64,000 nucleotides of DNA from Bradyrhizobium sp. BR13661 (GTDB lineage Bacteria; Pseudomonadota; Alphaproteobacteria; Rhizobiales; Xanthobacteraceae): positions 434,001 to 498,000 of the forward strand of contig NZ_JARXWB010000002.1 of the NCBI RefSeq assembly GCF_029892425.1. The letters are read 5' to 3'. Below the pieces are notes generated by a model. It had not been told where the DNA came from and searched no databases. It saw only the letters and a program-made list of their open reading frames with translations. Shown piece by piece: positions 15,691-25,390 of this stretch (position 1 is its first letter; each line of letters opens with the position of its first letter). A program made the position numbers and the translations under genes.

Positions 15691-15722
15691 GGAAAACGGC
15701 GGCGGAAGGATTTCCGCCGCCG
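15691..15722 (-). terminator. intercistronic hairpin between dctP and dctQ
   Basis: On the minus strand an 11-bp stem (CGGCGGCGGAA/TTCCGCCGCCG, 4-nt loop) is followed by TTTTCC. It sits between the binding-protein gene and the permease genes. It probably acts as a partial terminator or 3' stabiliser that keeps DctP in excess over the permeases. Confidence 0.7.
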
Positions 15723-15740
15723 CTTCTGTTTCGGTGAAAA

Positions 15741-16757
15741 CTATTCCGCCAGCGCGTTGTACTTCTTCAGCGACGTCTTCAGATCCGCAAGCGCGGCGTC
15801 CGGATCGGCGCCGGACTTCTTGGCGCCGTCACCCCAGGTCTTGACCAGCGGCTCGGCCGCCTTCTTCCAGGCCGCGGTCTGGTCCGGTGTCAGCTTGTAG
15901 ACCTCGTGACCTTCTTCCGCCTTCACCTTGTCGATGCCGGCATCCTCGAACTTGCCCCAGTGCTCGCCGACCACACCCGCCATTTCGGTCGAGCAGTTCT
16001 TGTCGATCGCGGCCTTCTGCTTGTCGGACATCGCATCGTATTTGTCCTTGTTCATCACGAACACGAAGGTCGTGACGTAAAGCGGCGCCTCCATATGGAA
16101 CTTGGTCACCTTGTCGATGCCGAACAGCACCAGCGAGCCCCAGGGGAAGGTGACGCCGTCGGCGACGCCGCGCTCGATGATGTCGCGCACTTCGGGCGCG
16201 GACGACTGCACATTGGTGCCGCCGAGCGAGGTGACGAAGTTCGCCATCGTGGCGTGTGCCGGGCGTATCTTCATGCCCTTCACGTCTTCCGGCATCACGA
16301 TCTTCTTGCTCTTGGAATGGAAGGAGGAGGGCGAGTGGACGAAGGCGAGGCAGTATTTGACGTCCTTCATCTCCTTCTCGGCATATTTGCGATACCAGGC
16401 ATCCAGCCCCATCGAGCCGCCTTTGGCATCCGAGATCAGGAACGGCAATTCGCCTGCGCCGATGATCGGGAAGCGGCCGGGCTGGTAGCCGGGATTGACG
16501 TAAGTAACGTCGGCGATGCCGTCGCGCGCCATGTCGTAATGGTCGAAGGCCTTGCCGAGCTGCTGGGCCGGAAACACCTTGCCCGTGATGGTGCCGCCGG
16601 AATCCTTGTTCACCGCGGCCACCCAGTCTTCCAGGGATTTTTGCAGCGGGTGCGATGCCGGTACCCAGTGCGAGACCTTCAAATCGAAGGTCTTGTCCTG
16701 CGCAAACGCAGGCGTCACGCTTGCTGCCAGCAGCAAAGCCAGACAGGCTCTTCTCAT
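15741..16757 (-). CDS. dctP: TRAP transporter substrate-binding protein (DctP)
   Basis: A 338-residue periplasmic protein. The signal peptide is about residues 1-19 (MRRACLALLLAASVTPAFA). The DctP fold is recognisable by LKVSHWVPASHPLQKSLEDW, GKVFPAQQLGKAFDHYDMARDGIADVTYV and the ligand region EDVKGMKIRPAHATMANFVTSLGGTNVQSSAPEV with its conserved Arg. The ATG at 16757 has GGGAGAGA upstream. It is the first gene of the leftward dctP-dctQ-dctM-DUF3237 operon and is divergent from pobA, which points to an aromatic acid as the ligand; this is inference. Confidence 0.9.
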   Translation of the reverse strand: MRRACLALLLAASVTPAFAQDKTFDLKVSHWVPASHPLQKSLEDWVAAVNKDSGGTITGKVFPAQQLGKAFDHYDMARDGIADVTYVNPGYQPGRFPIIGAGELPFLISDAKGGSMGLDAWYRKYAEKEMKDVKYCLAFVHSPSSFHSKSKKIVMPEDVKGMKIRPAHATMANFVTSLGGTNVQSSAPEVRDIIERGVADGVTFPWGSLVLFGIDKVTKFHMEAPLYVTTFVFVMNKDKYDAMSDKQKAAIDKNCSTEMAGVVGEHWGKFEDAGIDKVKAEEGHEVYKLTPDQTAAWKKAAEPLVKTWGDGAKKSGADPDAALADLKTSLKKYNALAE

Positions 16758-16780
16758 CACGCGTCTCTCCCTCGTTGTGA

Positions 16781-18178
<1,398 letters not shown>

Positions 18179-18337
18179 GAAGGTGCCGCAGGGCGTAACC
18201 CACCCTACGGCTCTGTCGTTGGAGCGCCGCCCGTTTCAAACACCCGCGCAAATTCCGTTTAAAACTTTGTAATTGATGCGTCCGTCATGACCATCGCGTT
18301 CAATGGCGACAATCATTGCAGCGGACGTGAGACACTC

Positions 18338-18802
18338 ATGACCAGTGCCGGCATCCCCGAAGGCTTCGAGCCGTTGTCCCGCAAGAGCCCCATGACCGAA
18401 CCGTGGGAGCCGCTCTACGCGAAGAAAACCGACCGCGCCGTCACTATTGGCCTGTGGCTGGCACGGCCGCACACTAACGGCCGTGGCTTGATCCATGGTG
18501 GCCTGATCACCGCGCTCGCCGACAACGCCATGGGCTATAGCTGCGCCCAGGCGACGGGCTGGACCACTTCGTTCGTCACCGTCTCTTTGTCGATCGATTT
18601 CGTCGGCTCGGCCGGGATCGGGCAGTGGTGTTCGATCGAGAGCGACGTGATCAAAACCGGCAAGACGATCTGCTTCGCGCAGAGCCTGATCAAGGCCGAC
18701 GGTGTCGTGATCGCGCGGGCCAGCGGCACGTTCCGCGTGGTGCCCAAGAAGGCTGAGCCTACGCGAACCTCCACTGCGTCGTCTCCACCACGAGATCAAT
18801 GA
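18338..18802 (+). CDS. PaaI-family hotdog thioesterase
   Basis: A 154-residue hotdog protein with the PaaI pattern NGRGLIHGGLITALADNAMGYSCA (HGG...D catalytic region) and SLSIDFVGSAGIG. It should cleave acyl- or aryl-CoA thioesters as a tetramer. The ATG at 18338 is preferred; an in-frame ATG at 18287 is possible. It lies 160 bp after pobA behind a short repeat remnant (about 18179-18216, GGGCGTAACCCACCCTACG). Its 3' end overlaps the convergent LysR gene by 44 bp. Confidence 0.82.
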   Translation: MTSAGIPEGFEPLSRKSPMTEPWEPLYAKKTDRAVTIGLWLARPHTNGRGLIHGGLITALADNAMGYSCAQATGWTTSFVTVSLSIDFVGSAGIGQWCSIESDVIKTGKTICFAQSLIKADGVVIARASGTFRVVPKKAEPTRTSTASSPPRDQ

Positions 18803-19643
18803 ACGCGCGCACCTTGGCCGAGAGCAGGCGCGAGGTCGGATAGAGGATGTGGATCGGCAGGGCCGGCTGCTCGTATTTCGCCAGCAGGATCTTCAGCCGC
18901 CCGCGCTTCAGGCCTTCGGCGGCCTGATAGGCCAGCACGCGCGTGATGCCGCCGCCGGCCTCGGCATATTGCAGGGCGGCGTCGGCGCTGTTGCTGGTGA
19001 AGCGCGGAGACGGCGTCACGTCGACATCGCGTCCGTCCTGCGCGAAGCGCCACGCTGTCGCGGGACCGAACAGGATCGTCTGATGCTCGGCCAGCGCCTC
19101 CGGCGTCTTCGGCTCGGCATGGCGCTTCAAATAGCCTGGCGCTGCCACCGTGATCCGTCGCATCTCGCCGACCTGGCGCGCGACCAAGGAAGAGTCGGCG
19201 AGATGGCCGATCCGCACCGCGGCATCGACGGCGTCCTCCACGAGGTTGACGAGGTTGTCTGACAACCTGAGTTCGCAGGTGACTTCGGGGTAGCGCTTGA
19301 GATAGTCGGTCATGACAGGGCCGACATGCAGCCGGCCGAAGCCGACCGGCGCCGACACCACGAGACGTCCGCTCGGCCGGTTGCGCTCTTCCCGCGCCGA
19401 GCCATCGGCCTCGTCAACGTCGGCGAGGATCCGCCGGGCGCGCTCGAGATACCGCGTGCCGACGTCGGTCAGCCTCACCTGCCTTGTGGTCCGTTGTAGC
19501 AGCCGCGCGCCGAGATGCTCCTCCAGCGCAGCGATCAGTCGCGTTACCGCCGAAGGTGACAGCCGCAGCTTTCGCGCTGCTGGCGCAAAGCCGCGCAAAT
19601 CGGCGACGGTGACGAAGACATGCATGGCTTCGAGGCGGTCCAT
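18759..19643 (-). CDS. LysR-family transcriptional regulator
   Basis: A 294-residue LysR regulator. The N-terminal HTH begins MDRLEAMHVFVTVADLRGFAPAARKLRLSPSAVTRLIAALEEHLGARLLQRTTRQ, and a two-lobe inducer domain covers about residues 90-290 (GRLVVSAPVGFGRLHVGPVM...). It is of the CrgA-like subgroup. The ATG at 19643 lies 6 bp from a palindrome and the gene is divergent from the PNPOx-like gene, its likely target. Confidence 0.9.
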   Translation of the reverse strand: MDRLEAMHVFVTVADLRGFAPAARKLRLSPSAVTRLIAALEEHLGARLLQRTTRQVRLTDVGTRYLERARRILADVDEADGSAREERNRPSGRLVVSAPVGFGRLHVGPVMTDYLKRYPEVTCELRLSDNLVNLVEDAVDAAVRIGHLADSSLVARQVGEMRRITVAAPGYLKRHAEPKTPEALAEHQTILFGPATAWRFAQDGRDVDVTPSPRFTSNSADAALQYAEAGGGITRVLAYQAAEGLKRGRLKILLAKYEQPALPIHILYPTSRLLSAKVRAFIDLVVETTQWRFA

Positions 19644-19649
19644 TTCATT

Positions 19650-19666
19650 ATTGCATATATTGCAAT
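19650..19666. promoter_or_regulatory. LysR-type operator palindrome
   Basis: A perfect inverted repeat ATTGCA-TATAT-TGCAAT immediately upstream of the LysR gene start and in the interval to the divergent PNPOx-like gene. Its size and position suit autoregulation and divergent control by the adjacent LysR protein. Confidence 0.6.
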
Positions 19667-19766
19667 GATGAAGTGTCAAGTAGGCTGATTGTTTTAACCT
19701 CTGGAAGGTCCATTTTAACCGTCGAAAAGACGCAGCAATGCGCCGGAATTTTCAGGAGATGGTCCG

Positions 19767-20396
19767 ATGACCGCAGTTCACACCTATGCCAGCGACGTCG
19801 CCTTCACCCCCGCGGTGAAGGCGATCCAGGCGCGCAAGGGCTCGCGCGAGGCCTATGGCCGCGTCGAGCAGCGCGGCTGGCGCACCGAGGTCGATGAGAA
19901 CCTCGAAGCCTTCCTCGCAGATGCCAACAGCTTCTATTTTGCCACCGCCTCGGCAGACGGACAGCCTTATATTCAGCACCGCGGTGGCCCGAAGGGCTTT
20001 CTGAAGGTGCTGGACAAGCAGACGCTTGCCTTCGCCGACTATGCCGGCAACCAGCAATATTTGACGCAGGGAAACCTGTCGGAGAATGCCAAAGCCTACA
20101 TCTTCGTGATGGACTACGCCCATCGCCGCCGCGTGAAGATCTGGGGCGAGGCGCGTGTGGTCGAGGACGACGATGCGCTGATGGACGCACTCATGCCGAA
20201 GGGCTACCGGGCGCGGCCCGAGCAGGTGATCCTGTTCAAGATCGCCGCCTGGGACACCAACTGCCCGCAGCACATACCGCAGAAGTTCGACGCTCCGGAT
20301 GTGGCGGCGGCGCTGGCTGCAAGAGATCAGCGGATCGCAGAGCTCGAGGCTCAAGTGGCCACACTGAACGGGCAAGCGGCTCCGGAACAGGGCTAG
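19767..20396 (+). CDS. pyridoxamine 5'-phosphate oxidase-like FMN-binding protein
   Basis: A 209-residue split-barrel flavoprotein. The FMN region is recognisable as FLADANSFYFATASADGQPYIQHRGGPKGFLKVLD and LAFADYAGNQQYLTQGNLSENAKAYIF. The C-terminus is a short helix that looks coiled-coil (ARDQRIAELEAQVATLNGQ). The family contains flavin-dependent reductases and oxidases of unknown substrate. GGAGATGG precedes the ATG. It is divergent from the LysR gene, and its last 4 bp overlap the convergent AbrB-family gene. Confidence 0.85.
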   Translation: MTAVHTYASDVAFTPAVKAIQARKGSREAYGRVEQRGWRTEVDENLEAFLADANSFYFATASADGQPYIQHRGGPKGFLKVLDKQTLAFADYAGNQQYLTQGNLSENAKAYIFVMDYAHRRRVKIWGEARVVEDDDALMDALMPKGYRARPEQVILFKIAAWDTNCPQHIPQKFDAPDVAAALAARDQRIAELEAQVATLNGQAAPEQG

Positions 20397-21478
20397 TCGT
20401 CGACGTCGTCCTGCGTGCGACCGAACAGGTGCACGATCCCGGGCGTCGCGATGGTCACGAACACGAAGCGCGAGAGGTGATGGGCGCCGACGAAGATCGG
20501 GTCGATGTGGAGCGTGAGCGCCAGCGCCAGCATCGCGTCCATCGCGCCGGGCGCAAAGGCGACGACGACGTCGGAGATTCTCACCTGCGTGCTGAGCGCG
20601 ACGATGCCGACGAAGATCGCGGAGACGGCGATGGCCACGGCAAAGGAGCCCAGCGCGGCATTGATGTGGCCCGCCAGCGTCTTGATCCGCATCCGGGCAA
20701 AGCGGCTGCCGATCAGTGCACCGATGCCAACCAGCGCCACGCCGCGCACCCAGTTCGGCAGGCCGCCTTCGACCCAGCCTGCGCCGTGCATCACGCTGGA
20801 GGCGATCATTGCGCCGAACATCCAGCTCGCCGGAAACTTGATCAGCCGCAGCACCAGCGATGCCGCCAGCGAGGCGGCGACGAGTTCCAGAAGGTCGAGC
20901 GGCGAGGCAATCGCCGTCGTCAGCGAAGGTGCAACGGAAGGCGCGACGCCTGCGATTGCCAGAACCATCGGCAGCGCCGCGGTGAGGATGATGACGCGCA
21001 TCGTTTGCACCACGGCGATGCCCGGCAGGTCGGCGCCGCGCTCGACCGCCAAAATCGAGATCTGCGACAATGCGCCGGGACTACCGGCAAGGAAGGCCGA
21101 GGTGCGGTCCCAACCATGGACGCGCTGGAGATAATAGCTCGAGCCGAAGGTCGAGCAGAAGGTGGCGAGTGCCAGCAGCCCGATCGTGAGCGGATAGGCG
21201 CTGACCTGCTCGATCAAATGGCGCGAAACGACGGAGCCCAGCGAAATACCAAGCAGCACCAGCACGGTCTGGGTCAGGAGTGGCGGGACCGAAAGCTTGC
21301 GTCCGGCGATCGCGGCGATCCCGACCGCGATCATCGATCCCGAGATCAACCCGCCCGGCAGGCCCACAGCCAGGAACGCCAGGCCGCCGGCTGCGCCGAT
21401 GACGAGCGTCTCCGCGGTGCTCAAGACCTTGGCACGGCTCGGCCATTCAAAGGGAAGGGAGGCGGAGATTTGCTTCAC
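20393..21478 (-). CDS. AbrB-family (PF05145-type) membrane protein
   Basis: A 361-residue inner-membrane protein with about ten helices in two similar halves: a GGLAFLAVGLPGGLISGSMIAVGIAA segment recurs as a related motif ASWMFGAMIASSVMHG. This matches the family once misnamed as an ammonia monooxygenase or AbrB regulator, now regarded as a membrane transporter or regulator. The start is GTG at 21478 with AAGGTGG before it. The substrate is unknown. Confidence 0.8.
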   Translation of the reverse strand: MKQISASLPFEWPSRAKVLSTAETLVIGAAGGLAFLAVGLPGGLISGSMIAVGIAAIAGRKLSVPPLLTQTVLVLLGISLGSVVSRHLIEQVSAYPLTIGLLALATFCSTFGSSYYLQRVHGWDRTSAFLAGSPGALSQISILAVERGADLPGIAVVQTMRVIILTAALPMVLAIAGVAPSVAPSLTTAIASPLDLLELVAASLAASLVLRLIKFPASWMFGAMIASSVMHGAGWVEGGLPNWVRGVALVGIGALIGSRFARMRIKTLAGHINAALGSFAVAIAVSAIFVGIVALSTQVRISDVVVAFAPGAMDAMLALALTLHIDPIFVGAHHLSRFVFVTIATPGIVHLFGRTQDDVDD

Positions 21479-21578
21479 GCCACCTTATTGCAAATCGGCG
21501 AGAGGCGCACAATTGCAGGCTCGTCATGCCGCAATGCGTGCACCTCCCGCCAAAGGCGAGGGGAGAATTGTGACGGAT

Positions 21579-21869
21579 TTACTTCTTGTCAGCAGCGGCA
21601 GGGGCCGGCGCAGCCCCGCCCTTCGCGGTCTTGATGCACTCGGAGCGGAATTTCTTGCGCTCCTTGCCGTGCAGGCCCTTGGCGTCCGCCTGCTTCGAGC
21701 ATTCGAGCGATTCGGCCGAGTGCTCCTTCGGCGCCTTCTTGTCGGCGGTCGTGGTTGCATCAGTCTTGGTATCAGCCTTGGCGGCCGGCGCGGCGGTTTG
21801 CGCGAAGGCGGTGCCGGTGGCGAACAGGGAGGCAATAGCGACGACAGCGAGGCGGGAGGCGAGGGTCAT
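21579..21869 (-). CDS. PsiF repeat family secreted protein
   Basis: A 96-residue protein with a signal peptide (residues 1-23, ending ATGTAFA), an Ala/Thr/Lys-rich linker, and one PsiF repeat (SLECSKQADAKGLHGKERKKFRSEC) whose two Cys could form a disulfide. The E. coli PsiF gene is phosphate-starvation induced, but the function is unknown. The ATG at 21869 is chosen because it begins a clean signal peptide. Confidence 0.82.
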   Translation of the reverse strand: MTLASRLAVVAIASLFATGTAFAQTAAPAAKADTKTDATTTADKKAPKEHSAESLECSKQADAKGLHGKERKKFRSECIKTAKGGAAPAPAAADKK

Positions 21870-22057
21870 GATGTTGCACTCTTCTTGCGAGAATTGCGAA
21901 GGGGCGCAAACCTCGGCCTGCGTTGCTGAACGCGACATGAATAATCTGAACGGCGGGATCACTATATTTTTGCTCCAACCGGCATCGCTTTCTTGTCGTA
22001 AGTCGCCGGCACGCTAGGATAGCAATCCTCGTTTTGCTTCCCTGAGGGAGACCAAGG

Positions 22058-22558
22058 ATGACCATTCAAGCCAAATTGTTGTGTGCAATTGCGGTATCGG
22101 GCGTTGCCGCGCTGGTGGCGAGCGCACCGGCCCAGGCGCTGACCTCGCAGGAGTGCAGCTCGAAATATCAGGCCGCCAAGAAGGACGGCTCGCTCGGCAC
22201 CATGAAGTGGAATGACTTCCGCAAGGCCCAGTGCGGCGCCGATGCGACGCCTGCCGCTGCGCCGACCGCAGCAGCGCCAGCTGCGCCTCCGCCTGCCCCT
22301 GCGCCGACCGCGACAGCGAAAAAGGAGGCAGCCCCCGCTGCTGCTCCGGCACCGACCCTGCCGGCCGGCCCGGCGATCTTCCCGAACGCGGTCGATGCGA
22401 AATATGCCAAGGAGAGCGCCGGCAAGGCGCGCCTGCACACCTGTGTCGACCAGTACAATGCCAACAAGACCACCAACGGCAATGGCGGCATGAAGTGGAT
22501 CGAGAAGGGCGGCGGCTATTACAGCGAATGCAACAAGAAGCTGAAGGGCGCCGCCTGA
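22058..22558 (+). CDS. secreted protein with two related Cys modules
   Basis: A 166-residue periplasmic protein. A signal peptide (residues 1-27, ending SAPAQA) is followed by a module CSSKYQAAKKDGSLGTMKW...C, an Ala/Pro-rich linker of about 45 residues, and a second module CVDQYNANKTTNGNGGMKW...C. The modules share C-x(3)-Y-x-A-x-K, a Gly-rich turn, MKW and a closing Cys, so they look like an old duplication. It has no recognised family. It is monocistronic with its own terminator and lies divergent from the PsiF-like gene about 190 bp away. Confidence 0.8.
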   Translation: MTIQAKLLCAIAVSGVAALVASAPAQALTSQECSSKYQAAKKDGSLGTMKWNDFRKAQCGADATPAAAPTAAAPAAPPPAPAPTATAKKEAAPAAAPAPTLPAGPAIFPNAVDAKYAKESAGKARLHTCVDQYNANKTTNGNGGMKWIEKGGGYYSECNKKLKGAA

Positions 22559-22574
22559 GCTTCGATCTGATGCG

Positions 22575-22607
22575 ATGGCCGGAGTAAAGCTCCGGCCATT
22601 TTGCTTT
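22575..22607 (+). terminator. intrinsic terminator after the two-module secreted protein gene
   Basis: A perfect 10-bp stem ATGGCCGGAG/CTCCGGCCAT with loop TAAAG, followed by TTTGCTTT. It starts 17 bp after the stop. Its tail reaches the 3' end of the convergent TetR gene. Confidence 0.85.
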
Positions 22608-23154
22608 AATCCAATAGTTTCTCGGCCGATTTCGCTACGAGCTGTGACCGCTTGCGCGGACCTCGCTCGACGAACAACAGGCTCTGGCCGAAGATGAAGC
22701 AGTAGAACAGGAAGGCCTGCGCCTCGGCCTCCTCGGCGGCGAGGCCGGTCGCGCGATAAAGCTCGGCGACGTGCTTGAGCCGCGCCGCATCCACGTTCGC
22801 GACCGCCGCGGCCGCTCTTTCGTCGGAGCGGGCCCATTGCCGGATCGCGAGCTCGATCGCCATGCCCTCCGGATTGAGCCGTTCCGAATAGAGCTGGATC
22901 ACCGCCTTGAGCCGCTCGCGGGGGTCTTGGCCGTCGAGGCTGGTTTGCTCTGCGATTGACGCCGAACGTCCCTCCCGCCAGTGCAGCAGCATGGCCTCGA
23001 GCAGCGCGGCGCGATCGGCGAAGCGGCGGTAGAAGCCGCCTTTGGTGACGCCCAGATTCTTGGCGAGCACCTCGACCCGCACGCCCTCGACGCCGGTGCG
23101 GGCCAGCTCATTGAACCCTGCCTCGACCCAGACATCGCCCTTGCCGTCGTTCAT
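22606..23154 (-). CDS. TetR-family transcriptional regulator
   Basis: A 182-residue regulator. The N-terminal HTH runs through VEVLAKNLGVTKGGFYRRFADRAALLEAML and is typical of TetR. The C-terminal helical domain would bind an acyl or aromatic effector. The gene is divergent from two thioesterase genes, and two copies of a palindrome lie between, so it most likely represses both itself and the thioesterases. Confidence 0.9.
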   Translation of the reverse strand: MNDGKGDVWVEAGFNELARTGVEGVRVEVLAKNLGVTKGGFYRRFADRAALLEAMLLHWREGRSASIAEQTSLDGQDPRERLKAVIQLYSERLNPEGMAIELAIRQWARSDERAAAAVANVDAARLKHVAELYRATGLAAEEAEAQAFLFYCFIFGQSLLFVERGPRKRSQLVAKSAEKLLD

Positions 23155-23174
23155 GAAGAAGGTCTCACCAGTTC

Positions 23175-23229
23175 TTGATACGGTGCCGTATTGCTAACGC
23201 GGGAAGGAGTTGATACGCTACCGTATCAA
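23175..23229. promoter_or_regulatory. two tandem TetR operator palindromes
   Basis: Site 2 is perfect: TTGATACG-N4-CGTATCAA (23210-23229). Site 1 (23175-23194) keeps the left arm and CGTAT of the right arm. Centres are 35 bp apart. A further half-site GGATACGG is near 23241, just before the thioesterase gene. The arrangement between divergent genes is typical of TetR control. Confidence 0.75.
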
Positions 23230-23262
23230 AACTAAAAGACGGATACGGGCAAGGGAATGACG

Positions 23263-23691
23263 ATGGAGCAGGAGGCGACCTATCGCGGCACGGTCTATCC
23301 CTGGCAATGCGATCATGTCGGCCACATGAACATCATGTGGTATGTCGGCAAATTCGATGAGGCCAACTGGAATCTGTTTGCCCGGCTCGGGCTGACGCCA
23401 AGCTATCTGCGCGCGTCCGGCCGCGGCATGGCGGCGGTCCAGCAGAACATCACCTACAAGCGCGAGCTGCTCGCCGGCGACATCGTCAAGATTAACAGCC
23501 ATTTGCTGGAGATTCGCGACAAATCGATCCGGTTCCGGCACGACATGACCAATGCCGAAACCGGTGAGATCGCTGCAACTTGCGAGATCACCGGCGTGCA
23601 CATGGATCGCAGCTTGCGCAAATCCGCAGCCTTCACTGATGCCATCCGCGAGATCGCGCTGAAATATCTCGCCGAACCGGTCGAGGCCTGA
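23263..23691 (+). CDS. hotdog-fold thioesterase (4HBT family)
   Basis: A 142-residue hotdog protein with YPWQCDHVGHMNIMWYVGKFDEANW, the acyl-CoA thioesterase signature in which the Asp of CDHVGHMN is the expected catalytic residue. The second ATG (23263) has AAGGGA at ideal spacing; the ATG at 23257 abuts that site, so the shorter start is chosen. The gene is followed after 3 bp by a second thioesterase, probably in one operon under TetR control. The substrate is unknown. Confidence 0.85.
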   Translation: MEQEATYRGTVYPWQCDHVGHMNIMWYVGKFDEANWNLFARLGLTPSYLRASGRGMAAVQQNITYKRELLAGDIVKINSHLLEIRDKSIRFRHDMTNAETGEIAATCEITGVHMDRSLRKSAAFTDAIREIALKYLAEPVEA

Positions 23692-23694
23692 GCC

Positions 23695-24171
23695 ATGGCC
23701 GCGTACGAGCCGAAAAACCCGGGCTATCGAGCCGCAGCGATCGCGATGTTCGAGGCACAGCCGGCGATGCGCACGCTCGGCATCGTCATCGTTCGCCTGG
23801 CGCCGGGCGAGGTCGAACTGGCCATGCTGCATTCGCCTGGATTCACCCAGCAGAACGGCTTTGTCCATGCCGGCATCATCACCGCAGGGCTCGACAACGC
23901 CTGCGGTGTGGCAGCGTTCACGCTGATGCCCTCCGAGGCCGATATCCTCACCGTCGAGTTCAAGACCACGCTGCTCGCACCTGCCCGCGGCGAGCGTTTT
24001 GTGTTCAAGGCCGAGGTGGTCAAGCCTGGCCGTACGCTCACCTTCTGCGAAGCCCGGGCGTTTGCCGAGCGAGGCGGCAAGACCACGCCGATCGCCACCA
24101 TGACCGGCACGCTGATGGCGATGCTGCCGCGCGTTGCGGCGTCGCACGAACCGCGTGTGTCCGGCGCTTAG
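23695..24171 (+). CDS. PaaI-family hotdog thioesterase
   Basis: A 158-residue hotdog protein with the PaaI core NGFVHAGIITAGLDNACGVAAFTLM (catalytic Asp in LDNACG) and VEFKTTLLAPARGERF. It is the second gene of the TetR-controlled pair. Two non-identical thioesterases in one operon suggest hydrolysis of a pair of related CoA esters, or a hetero-complex. Neither can be settled from sequence. Confidence 0.85.
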   Translation: MAAYEPKNPGYRAAAIAMFEAQPAMRTLGIVIVRLAPGEVELAMLHSPGFTQQNGFVHAGIITAGLDNACGVAAFTLMPSEADILTVEFKTTLLAPARGERFVFKAEVVKPGRTLTFCEARAFAERGGKTTPIATMTGTLMAMLPRVAASHEPRVSGA

Positions 24172-24212
24172 CGGCAATTGACAAAGCCCTGCGGCGCATC
24201 CCTTGATGCGTC

Positions 24213-24596
24213 ATGCTTGCAAGTCTCAGCCTCATCCTGCTCTGCCAATTGATCGGCGAGGCCGTGGTCCGCGGGCTCGGCCTGCCGCTGCCGGGACCTG
24301 TGCTCGGGTTGCTGTTGCTTCTGATCCTGCTGCTGGCCCGCGACCGCTTTGCCTTGCTCGTGCGGGGACCGCTGCGCAATGAGCGCGTGGAGACCACGAG
24401 CAGGGGGCTGCTGGCTCACCTCTCGCTGCTGTTCGTGCCCGCCGGCGTCGGCGTCGTGCAGAAACTCGATCTGCTCGCCTCCCACGGCATTGCCATCATC
24501 CTGATCCTTGCGCTCTCGGTGGTCATCACCTTGCTTGCGACCGTCCTGACCTTCCGCCTGGTCAGCCGCCTGTTGAAGCAGCAGGACGCGCAATGA
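24213..24596 (+). CDS. lrgA: CidA/LrgA family holin-like protein
   Basis: A 127-residue membrane protein with four helices and the LrgA/CidA pattern LCQLIGEAVVRGLGLPLPGPVLGLLLLLILL and AHLSLLFVPAGVGVV. The family forms holin-like or metabolite (pyruvate/glycolate) channels together with LrgB. The stop overlaps the lrgB start by 4 bp. Confidence 0.88.
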   Translation: MLASLSLILLCQLIGEAVVRGLGLPLPGPVLGLLLLLILLLARDRFALLVRGPLRNERVETTSRGLLAHLSLLFVPAGVGVVQKLDLLASHGIAIILILALSVVITLLATVLTFRLVSRLLKQQDAQ

Positions 24597-25315
24597 AGGA
24601 CAATCCGTTCTCGCTCTGGGTCTATCTTTCGCAATCTCCGCTGCTCTGGCTGACGGTGACGCTGCTCGTCTATGCGACCACGGACGCGGTGTCGCTGGCG
24701 ACTCGTCGCCATCCGCTTGCCAATCCCGTGCTGCATGCGATGTGGATCATCGGCGCATTCCTGCTCGTCACAGGCACGTCCTACGCCACCTATTTCGCCG
24801 GCGCGCAATTCGTGCACTTCCTGCTGGGGCCGGCGACCGTCGCGCTTGCCGCGCCCCTCTATGAGAACCGCAAGCGTGTGGTCACCTCCATTGTGCCTAT
24901 GCTGGTGGCGCTGGTTGCCGGGTCGGTCACGGCGGTGGTGTCGATCGTGCTGCTCGCCGAACTCGCTGGGCTCCCGCGCGACGTGATCTTGTCGCTGGCG
25001 CCGAAATCGGTCACGGCGGGTGTTGCCATGGGCATCGCGGAATCCCTGCACGCGGATCCTTCGCTGGCGGCGGTCGCGGTCATCCTCACCGGCATCATGG
25101 GCGCGATCATCGTCACGCCGCTGATGAACCGCACTGGAGTGACCGATTTCCGCGCCCGCGGCTTTGCGGCCGGGCTCGCCGCACACGGCATCGGCACCGC
25201 TCGTGCGTTCCAGGTTGACGAGATCGCCGGTGTGTTCTCCGGCATCGCCATGAGCCTGAACGCTTTGGTGACCTCGTTCCTGGTCCCTTTGGTGGTCACC
25301 TTGCTGGTGCGATGA
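24593..25315 (+). CDS. lrgB: LrgB family membrane protein
   Basis: A 240-residue protein with about seven to eight helices, ending in the LrgB signature SVTAGVAMGIAESLHADPSLAAVAVILTGI and AHGIGTARAF. It works with LrgA in the inner membrane. The related plant protein PLGG1 is a fused LrgAB that exports glycolate, so metabolite export is plausible. It is translationally coupled to lrgA. Confidence 0.9.
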   Translation: MKDNPFSLWVYLSQSPLLWLTVTLLVYATTDAVSLATRRHPLANPVLHAMWIIGAFLLVTGTSYATYFAGAQFVHFLLGPATVALAAPLYENRKRVVTSIVPMLVALVAGSVTAVVSIVLLAELAGLPRDVILSLAPKSVTAGVAMGIAESLHADPSLAAVAVILTGIMGAIIVTPLMNRTGVTDFRARGFAAGLAAHGIGTARAFQVDEIAGVFSGIAMSLNALVTSFLVPLVVTLLVR

Positions 25316-25390
25316 CATCGCCGCCGCGACACTCTATATGACCTGTAACAATTCGCGGTTCCCGAGCGTATTTGCCGAGATGGGACCGAA

